The notes under the pieces: generated by a model
Seen by the model: the letters and a program-made list of their open reading frames with translations, nothing else
Databases searched by the model: none
What the model was told of the DNA's origin: nothing
Program-made: the position numbers and the translations under genes
Shown here: piece by piece, positions 28,839 through 35,187 of the stretch
Position numbering within the stretch: position 1 is the first letter of the stretch
Layout: each line of letters opens with the position of its first letter
Assembly: GCF_035961655.1 (NCBI RefSeq)
Contig: NZ_CP108393.1
Coordinates: forward strand, 6,185,001-6,249,000
Reading direction: 5' to 3'
DNA: 64,000 nt
Origin: Streptomyces sp. NBC_01317
Lineage (GTDB): Bacteria > Actinomycetota > Actinomycetes > Streptomycetales > Streptomycetaceae

Positions 28839-28888
28839 GGAACCGGTGCGCGGGGGCGCGGGAGCGGGCGGGGCCGCAGGGGCGAGGC

Positions 28889-29683
28889 CTACTTCCGCGA
28901 CGCCAGCGAAAGCGTACGGCGTGCCGCCGCCACGATCGCCGCGTCGACAAAGCGGCCGTCCGGGAGCGACTGCGCCCCGCCCTCCCGCGTCGCCGCCTCC
29001 ACCACCTCCTCCGCCGCCTCGATCTCCTGGGACGTCGGCAGATAGGCCCGCTCGATGACCGGCAGCTGGCGGGGATGGATCGCCGCGCGCCCCAGGAACC
29101 CCAGGGCCCGCCCGTGCGCGCAGGACGCCGCCAGTCCCTCCAGGTCCTGGACGTCCGGGAACACCGACTGGGCCGGCGGCGCCAGCCCCGCCGCGCGGGC
29201 CGCCACCACGACCCGGCCGCGCGACCAGTCGAGGCCGGAGTCGTCCCGTACCCCCAGATCCGCCCGCAGGTCCGACTCACCGAGACCGATGCCCCGTACC
29301 GCGGGATGCGCGGTCGCGATCGCGTACGCGTGCTCGATCCCCATCGCCGACTCCAGCAGCGCGTACAGCGCCGTGTCCGGCGTCCTGGCCGCGATCCGGT
29401 GGATGTCGGACGCGTGGGTGACCTTGGGAAGCCGGAGGCCCGACAGCCCGGGGAGCCCGGACAGCGCGGCCGCGTCCGGGCCGTCGTCGATACGGACATG
29501 GACCGGCGTCGCGTGCGGCTCGGACAGAAACTCGGCGGTGGCGGCGCGCGCGTGCTCCTTGCGGTCCGGGGCCACCGCGTCCTCCAGGTCCACGATCACC
29601 ACGTCCGCGCCCCGCGACAGCGCCTTCGCCATCACCTCCGGCCGGTCCCCGGGGACGTACAGCCAGGTCAGCGGGATCGTCAC
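28889..29683 (-). CDS. CitE-like lyase (HpcH/HpaI aldolase family, acyl-CoA lyase)
   Basis: A 264-residue barrel enzyme of the CitE/malyl-CoA/citramalyl-CoA lyase group. It starts WLYVPGDRPEVMAKAL, then ADVVIVDLEDAVAPDRK (metal/acyl site, D32-E34-D35), RLPKVTHASDI, ALLESAMGIEHA with the second metal ligand Glu, and GIGLGESDLRADLG. Stand-alone CitE-like proteins cleave or form beta-hydroxyacyl-CoA thioesters such as malyl- or citramalyl-CoA. The translationally coupled class III CoA-transferase upstream (overlap GTGA) would make the CoA ester, so the pair suggests activation and cleavage of a hydroxydicarboxylic acid. The substrate is not readable. It is the last gene of the large minus-strand operon. 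Confidence 0.9.
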   Translation of the reverse strand: MTIPLTWLYVPGDRPEVMAKALSRGADVVIVDLEDAVAPDRKEHARAATAEFLSEPHATPVHVRIDDGPDAAALSGLPGLSGLRLPKVTHASDIHRIAARTPDTALYALLESAMGIEHAYAIATAHPAVRGIGLGESDLRADLGVRDDSGLDWSRGRVVVAARAAGLAPPAQSVFPDVQDLEGLAASCAHGRALGFLGRAAIHPRQLPVIERAYLPTSQEIEAAEEVVEAATREGGAQSLPDGRFVDAAIVAAARRTLSLASRK

Positions 29684-30927
29684 AGCGCCCCCTCCGACCG
29701 CAGCGCCGCGATCTCCGGCGCCGACAGGCCCAGGCCGGCCAGCACCGCGTCGGTGTCCGCGCCGTGCGGGCGGCCCGCCCAGCGGATGGCCCCGGGCGTC
29801 TCGGAGAGCCGGAAGAGGACGTTCTGCATCCGCAGCGGGCCCAGCTCGGGGTCCGGGACCTCGGTGACGCTGTCCAGCGCCCGGTACTGCGGGTCCTCCA
29901 TGACGTCCCGGATGTCGTAGACCGGCGCGATCGCCGCCTCGGCCTTCTCGAACGCCGCCATCGCCTCGTCCCGGGTGTGCCGGGCGATCCAGCCGCCCAC
30001 CGCGTCGTCCAGGACGTCCGCGTGCTCCGCCCGGCCCCCGCCGGTGGCGAACCACGGCTCGGCGGCCAGCTCCGGCCGCCCCACCAGACGCATCACGCGC
30101 TCCGCGATGGACTGCGCCGACGTGGAGACCGCGAGCCAGGAGCCGTCGGCGGTCCGGTAGGTGTTGCGGGGGGCGTTGTTGCGGGACCGGTTGCCGGTAC
30201 GCGGCTGTACGTAGCCGAGCTGGTCGTACCAGAGCGGCTGCGGCCCGAGCACGGTGAGGATCGGCTCGATGATCGCCAGGTCGACCACCTGGCCGCGCCC
30301 GGTGGCCTGACGGCCCGCGAGCGCGGTCATCACCGCGTACGCCGTGGCCAGCGCCGCGATCGAGTCGGCCAGGCCGAACGGCGGCAGGGTCGGCGGCCCG
30401 TCCGGTTCGCCGGTGATCGCGGCGAAGCCGCTCATCGCCTCGGCGAGCGTGCCGAAGCCGGGGCGGTGGGAGTACGGGCCGAACTGGCCGAACCCGGTGA
30501 CGCGGGCCAGCACCAGCCGGGGGTTGGCCGTCGACAGCTCCTCCCAGCCGAGGCCCCACTTCTCCAGCGTGCCGGGCCGGAAGTTCTCGATGACGACGTC
30601 GGCCTCGGCGGCCATGCGCAGGAGCAGGTCACGGCCGCCGGGCGTCGACAGGTCGAGGGTGACCGTGCGCTTGTTGCGGCCGAGGAGCTTCCACCACAGG
30701 CCCACCCCGTCCTTGGCGGGACCGTGTCCCCGGGAGGGGTCGGGGCGGGTGGGGTGCTCGATCTTGATGACGTCCGCGCCGAAGTCGCCGAGCATCGTGG
30801 CCGCGAGGGGGCCGGCGAAGAGCGTGGCGAGATCGAGGACGCGCAGGCCGGCGAGGGGGGCGGGGGCGTTGTCCGGCCCGGGTGTCGTGTCCCGTCCCGG
30901 GGTGGTGGGGGTCGCTGCGGTGGTCAT
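29680..30927 (-). CDS. class III CoA-transferase (CaiB/BaiF family)
   Basis: A 415-residue family III CoA-transferase. It shows LRVLDLATLFAGPLAATMLGDFGADVIKIE (about 28-57), NKRTVTLDLSTPGGRDLL near 85, VVIENFRPGTLEKWGLG near 111 and the catalytic aspartate expected at D188 in PPFGLADSIAAL. The last segment (VLAGLGLSAPEIAALRSEG) is typical. Such enzymes move CoA between carboxylic acids. It overlaps the kinase gene upstream and the lyase gene downstream by four bases each, so these three are made in a coupled fashion with the glycohydrolase genes. Confidence 0.93.
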   Translation of the reverse strand: MTTAATPTTPGRDTTPGPDNAPAPLAGLRVLDLATLFAGPLAATMLGDFGADVIKIEHPTRPDPSRGHGPAKDGVGLWWKLLGRNKRTVTLDLSTPGGRDLLLRMAAEADVVIENFRPGTLEKWGLGWEELSTANPRLVLARVTGFGQFGPYSHRPGFGTLAEAMSGFAAITGEPDGPPTLPPFGLADSIAALATAYAVMTALAGRQATGRGQVVDLAIIEPILTVLGPQPLWYDQLGYVQPRTGNRSRNNAPRNTYRTADGSWLAVSTSAQSIAERVMRLVGRPELAAEPWFATGGGRAEHADVLDDAVGGWIARHTRDEAMAAFEKAEAAIAPVYDIRDVMEDPQYRALDSVTEVPDPELGPLRMQNVLFRLSETPGAIRWAGRPHGADTDAVLAGLGLSAPEIAALRSEGAL

Positions 30928-31808
30928 GAGGCCTCGATCTCGGTGCGGTACGGCATGGAGGTGGACGCCCCCGGGCGCTGGACGCACAGCGCGGCGGCGG
31001 TGGAGGCCCAGTGCAGGGCCTCGGGCATGGGGCGGCTCTCGACCAGCGCGACGACGAGCGCGCCCACGAACGTGTCGCCCGCGGCGGTGGTGTCCACGGC
31101 GGTGACCTGGGGAGCGGGCACGAAGAGGGGTTCCGTGGTCCGGGACGCGTGGAGGCTGCCGGCCCGGCCCAGGGTGATCACCACCTCGGGGACCTGCCGG
31201 AGCAGCGCGTCGGCCGCCCTGTGCGGGTCCGCGATCCCGGTGAGCACGGCCGCCTCGTGCTCGTTGGGCACCAACAGGTCGGTGGCGGCGAGCAGTTCGG
31301 GCGGCAGGGGCTGGGCGGGGGCCGGGGTGAGGACGGTCCGCACCCCATGGCGGCGGGCGGCCTCCGCCCCGGCGACCACGGCGCTCAGGGGGAGTTCGAG
31401 CTGGAGGAGCAGCGCGTCGGCCATGGTGATGAGGGCCTCGTCGCCGGGGCCGAGGTCGGTGACGGTGCCGTTCGCGCCCGGGACGACGACGATGGCGTTG
31501 CCGCCGTCGTCGTCCACCACGATGTGCGCGGTGCCCGAGGCGCCCTCGGCGGTGCGCAGGAGGTCGGTGTCGACACAGGACGCTTCGAGCGTGTGCCGCA
31601 GCACCGTACCGAAGTCGTCGGAGCCGACCGCGCCGATCATCGCGACGGAGCCGCCCGCGCGGGCGGCGGCGACGGCCTGGTTGGCGCCCTTGCCGCCGGG
31701 CACGGTGACGAACTCCCGTCCGGTGACGGTCTCCCCGAGCTTGGGGGCCCGGGCCGTGTACGCGACGAGATCCATGTTGGTGCTGCCGAGCACCACGATG
31801 CCGGTCAT
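30924..31808 (-). CDS. ribokinase-type PfkB family sugar kinase
   Basis: A 294-residue PfkB kinase closest in pattern to ribokinase: VLGSTNMDLVAYTARAP at the start (substrate site NxD), the GGKGANQAVAAARAG motif at 38-52, and the C-terminal DTTAAGDTFVGALVVALVE with the catalytic aspartate and anion hole. It should phosphorylate ribose, deoxyribose or a nucleoside. It directly follows and overlaps (ATGA) the ADP-ribosylglycohydrolase genes, which fits phosphorylation of a ribose released by N-glycoside hydrolysis. That link is inference. No sugar transporter or LacI-type regulator is adjacent, unlike classic rbs operons, so I do not call it rbsK. Confidence 0.9.
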   Translation of the reverse strand: MTGIVVLGSTNMDLVAYTARAPKLGETVTGREFVTVPGGKGANQAVAAARAGGSVAMIGAVGSDDFGTVLRHTLEASCVDTDLLRTAEGASGTAHIVVDDDGGNAIVVVPGANGTVTDLGPGDEALITMADALLLQLELPLSAVVAGAEAARRHGVRTVLTPAPAQPLPPELLAATDLLVPNEHEAAVLTGIADPHRAADALLRQVPEVVITLGRAGSLHASRTTEPLFVPAPQVTAVDTTAAGDTFVGALVVALVESRPMPEALHWASTAAALCVQRPGASTSMPYRTEIEAS

Positions 31809-34006
31809 GGGTGGAGGGACTCCTCGGGGGCGGGCGCCGGTGCGGCGAGTTGGTGGGTGATCTCGGCGAGGGTGTCGAAGCCGATGCCGTCGAAACCGCC
31901 GACGGAGGTGGCGAGGCGGTTCTTGAGCGGTCCTGTCCAGCGCTCCGGCAGCCGGTCCGGGTGGCCGGCCAGCAGCCCGGCGACGGAACCGGCCGTCGCG
32001 CCGTTCGAGTCGGTGTCCCAACCACCGGACACGGCACGGCAGATGGAGCCGGTGAAGTCGCCGTCGGCGTGGGTGAGGGCGGCGGCGAGCAGGGCCGTGT
32101 TCGGGACGACGTGGACCCAGTGGTAGTGGCCGAGGGCGGAGTGGAGGAGATCGACGACGGGTTCGAAGTCGGTGTGGGCGTGTTCCCGGGCGACGGCGAT
32201 GCCGAGGCGGACGGCGTCGGCGAGGCGGGAGCGGGGCGGTACGACGGAGAGCCCGGCGCGCAGGCAGGCGTGCACGTCACCGCCCGTACCCGTACCCGTA
32301 CCCGTACCTCTACCCTGACCCTGTCCTGCGGCGGAGGCGATGGTGGCGGCGACGAACATCGCGCCGTAGACACCGTTGGCGGTGTGGGTCAACACCGCGT
32401 CCCGGTAGGCCTGTTCGGCGGCGGCGGCCGGGTCGCCGGGGTTCGCCCAGCCGTGGACGTCGGCCCGGATGGCCGCGCCGATCCACTCGCGGAACGGGTT
32501 GTGGTGGGCGGCGGTGTGCGGGGGCTCGATCCCGTGGAGCAGATTGCCGTACGCGACCCGCTCGGCCGTGAACGTACGCCCGGCGGGCAGCTCGTCCAGC
32601 CAGAGCGTGGCGACCTGACCGGTCGTGAACTCCCTTCCGTGGCGCTGGAGGAGGAGCAGGTTGAGGAGCGGGTAGTTGAGGTCGTCGTCCTCGGGCATCC
32701 CGTCGATGTTCTCGGCGAGCGAGGTCGGCGCGGAGCGCCGGTTCCAGGGGTACGCCTCGGTGAGTTCGGCGGGTACTCCTTTCGCGGTGAACCACGACCG
32801 CAGGGGCCAGTTGCCACTGGCGGCGGCAAGGGCGCGGATTCCGGCGAGGGGCAGCTTCTCGACGGGCTTCCCCAGGAGGCAGCCTGCGGCCCGGCCGAGC
32901 CAGGCGGCGTGCAGTTGGGCGACGGTGAGGGGGGAGGGGGCGGTGAGGCTCGCGTTTGAGGTGGTGTGTGGCGGTCCGTCGGGCGGCCCGGTCCGGGCGC
33001 GGGTGGCGGGGCCGCCGCCGATGAACGTATCGGTGGTGTGGGGCAGTTGGGCCTCCGGGCCCTCGGACGGCTCGGGGCGGTTCGCTTCCGATCGGGTCGG
33101 TCCGTCGGGCGGCCCGCCGGGCCGTGCGGGGGCGGTGCGGCTGAAGGCGTCTGCGGTGTCCGCCAGTTGGGCGTTCGGGTCCCGGGACCACTCGATGTGG
33201 TCGGCGTCTGTGTGCGCCTCGGGCCGTGCGGGGACGGCGCGACCGGCGGGACCGGTACCGGGAGGCGCCTCGGTGGCGTGCGGCGGCGGGGCGCTGTGGT
33301 CCGGGACGGCGGTGGGTGCCGGCGCGGCGCCGAACACCTTGAGGTCCTGGGGGCCGCAGACGGTACCGCAGGCGGTACGGGGTGGGACGTCGGCCAGGGT
33401 GTGTGGGCCGGTCTGAGGGGGTGCGTCGGCCGGGTTCGGGGTGTCGGCCTGGGAGGGTGCGTCGGCCGGGTGGGGGGTGTTGGTCTGAGGGGGTGCGTCG
33501 GCCTGAAGGGGCGTCGCGCCCGGGTGGGGGGCGTCGGCCCGGTCGGGCACGTCGGCCTGAGAGAGTGCATCGGCCTGAGGGGGTGCGCCCGTCCGGGAGG
33601 GTGCGTTGGTCCGAGGTGGCGGGTCGGTCGGGGAAGGCGCGTCCGCAGGAGGCGGCGTGTCGTGGCCGCTTCCGTGGGGCGGCCATGCCGCGCTCATCGC
33701 TCTGATCCCGGCCAGGTCCGTCGGCTCGTACACCGCCAACGGTGACTCCAGCAGGGCCAGTTCGTCCAGCAGCTCCTCTGCCAGCGCGCGCAGGCGCGCG
33801 GACGCGGTGGTCGGGGACGCGCCCGCGCGCGGCGGGGCCGGGTGGCCGCCCGCCTCGTGCCAGCGCCGCTCGATCTCCGTCGCGTCCCGGCCGTCCCGGG
33901 CCGCCTGGGCCAGTTCGTGGCCGATCAGGTCCTCAGGCTGGACCCAGGTCAGGCGCAGGCCGCCCGCCCCGCTCGTCGCCGCGCCGGCCGTCGCCGCCCC
34001 GCTCAT
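31805..34006 (-). CDS. ADP-ribosylglycohydrolase family protein with long repeat linker (paralogue 1)
   Basis: A 733-residue protein. A conserved N-terminal module (about 17-110, LRLTWVQPEDLIGHELAQAA) is followed by a Pro/Ala/Asp/Thr low-complexity linker (about 115-355) whose first part (about 118-205) repeats a seven-residue ADAPxxx-like pattern. The DraG/ARH fold starts near 362 (LHAAWLGRAAGCLLGKPVEKL). The first metal motif is MPEDDDLNYPLL (about 437-448) in place of the usual TDDT, a variant seen in one ARH branch. The second is GGWDTDSNGATAGS (661-674), intact. It is probably an active metal-dependent N-glycosidase of unknown substrate. ATG 34006 overlaps the upstream paralogue's stop. 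Confidence 0.85.
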   Translation of the reverse strand: MSGAATAGAATSGAGGLRLTWVQPEDLIGHELAQAARDGRDATEIERRWHEAGGHPAPPRAGASPTTASARLRALAEELLDELALLESPLAVYEPTDLAGIRAMSAAWPPHGSGHDTPPPADAPSPTDPPPRTNAPSRTGAPPQADALSQADVPDRADAPHPGATPLQADAPPQTNTPHPADAPSQADTPNPADAPPQTGPHTLADVPPRTACGTVCGPQDLKVFGAAPAPTAVPDHSAPPPHATEAPPGTGPAGRAVPARPEAHTDADHIEWSRDPNAQLADTADAFSRTAPARPGGPPDGPTRSEANRPEPSEGPEAQLPHTTDTFIGGGPATRARTGPPDGPPHTTSNASLTAPSPLTVAQLHAAWLGRAAGCLLGKPVEKLPLAGIRALAAASGNWPLRSWFTAKGVPAELTEAYPWNRRSAPTSLAENIDGMPEDDDLNYPLLNLLLLQRHGREFTTGQVATLWLDELPAGRTFTAERVAYGNLLHGIEPPHTAAHHNPFREWIGAAIRADVHGWANPGDPAAAAEQAYRDAVLTHTANGVYGAMFVAATIASAAGQGQGRGTGTGTGTGGDVHACLRAGLSVVPPRSRLADAVRLGIAVAREHAHTDFEPVVDLLHSALGHYHWVHVVPNTALLAAALTHADGDFTGSICRAVSGGWDTDSNGATAGSVAGLLAGHPDRLPERWTGPLKNRLATSVGGFDGIGFDTLAEITHQLAAPAPAPEESLHP

Positions 34007-35187
34007 CGCTGCCCCGTCAGGCGCGCGAACGCGCTCTCGTGGGCGCGGCGCCGTTCCGTGTCCCGTGCGAACACCTCGTACGCCACCTCCGTCAGCACCC
34101 GCGCCGGCGCGTGCAGGTCGAGACGGCTCGCCTCGGCCACCCGCGAGGCCCACTCCGCCGGCACGGCGGCCTCGCCGCCCAGCGCCCCGGCGATCGCCCC
34201 GCTCATCGTCGCGATGGAGTCGCAGTCGCGGCCGTAGTTGACCGACCCCAGCACCGTACGGCGGACATCGCCCCCGCCGATGAGCAACATGCCGAGCGCC
34301 ACGGGCAGTTCCTCGATCGAGTGCAGCCGGGACGGGCGGCGGGCGCCGAGGGAGGGGGCGCGGTAGTTGGGGCCGACGGTGTCGAAGGGCGCGACCGCCT
34401 CGCGCAGCCCGCGCAGCGCCGACTCCGCGTCACCGTGGCACGCGGCCACCTCGCACACCGCCTCGATCGCCGCGCGTGTCCCGTCCTTCGCGAGCGCCAG
34501 ACACGTCTCGACGACCGACGCGGGGGTGGCGCCCGGCAGGCACGCCGCCGCGACCGCCGCCGCGAACACCCCGGCGGCCTCGCGCCCGTACGACGACTGG
34601 TGCGCGCCGGCCACGTCCAGGGCCTCCGCGTAGGCCGCCGCCGGGTGGGCCGCGTTGACCAGGCCGACCGGTGCCATGTACATCGCCGCACCGCAGTTGA
34701 CGATGTTCCCGGCGCCGGCCTCGCGCGGGTCGACGTGTCCGTAGTGCAGGCGGGCGACGATCCACTTCTCCGCGAGGAAGATCCGCTGGAGGGGGAGCGC
34801 CTCGGCCTCCAGCTCGGGGATCCAGCGGGGGGTGGACATCAGGTCGGGGACGAGGTGTTCGGCGACGGCGTACGCGTCGAGGTGGTCGCGGACGGTCCCG
34901 TACACCCGGACCAGGGCGTGGGTCATCAGGGTGTCGTCGGTGACGTGGCCGTCGCCCTTGTGGTACGGCGCGATGGGGCGGGCGGTGCGCCAGTCCTCGT
35001 TCCACGGGCCGACGATGCCGGTGACCCGGCCGCCGTGGCGCTCGACGATCTGGTCGGGGGAGTACCCCTCGACCGGGCCGCCGAGGGCGTCGCCGACGGC
35101 CGCGCCGAGCAGGCAGCCGGTGACGCGGTCAGCGAGGGCGGGGATCTCCGTGGCGGAGGGGGTGGGGGGTGTGCTCAGGGTCGTCAT
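34003..35187 (-). CDS. ADP-ribosylglycohydrolase family protein (paralogue 2, canonical motifs)
   Basis: A 394-residue compact DraG/ARH protein. GCLLGAAVGDALGGPVEG is at 24-41, the magnesium motif GHVTDDTLMTHAL at 80-92 (TDDT 83-86), and the second motif NYGRDCDSIATMSGAIAGALGG near 317-338 (RDCDS 320-324). All residues needed for a two-metal hydrolase of ADP-ribosyl (or ribosyl) N-glycosides appear present. Start: ATG 35187 (MTTLSTPP); GTG 35202 would add five residues. The gene begins inside the 3' end of paralogue 3 (59-bp overlap in another frame), and its stop overlaps paralogue 1. Confidence 0.92.
   Translation of the reverse strand: MTTLSTPPTPSATEIPALADRVTGCLLGAAVGDALGGPVEGYSPDQIVERHGGRVTGIVGPWNEDWRTARPIAPYHKGDGHVTDDTLMTHALVRVYGTVRDHLDAYAVAEHLVPDLMSTPRWIPELEAEALPLQRIFLAEKWIVARLHYGHVDPREAGAGNIVNCGAAMYMAPVGLVNAAHPAAAYAEALDVAGAHQSSYGREAAGVFAAAVAAACLPGATPASVVETCLALAKDGTRAAIEAVCEVAACHGDAESALRGLREAVAPFDTVGPNYRAPSLGARRPSRLHSIEELPVALGMLLIGGGDVRRTVLGSVNYGRDCDSIATMSGAIAGALGGEAAVPAEWASRVAEASRLDLHAPARVLTEVAYEVFARDTERRRAHESAFARLTGQR

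Noticed and set aside
29680..31860. Long plus-strand frames opposite the CoA-transferase and kinase genes
   Set aside because: No domain signatures; explained by codon bias of the coupled minus-strand genes.
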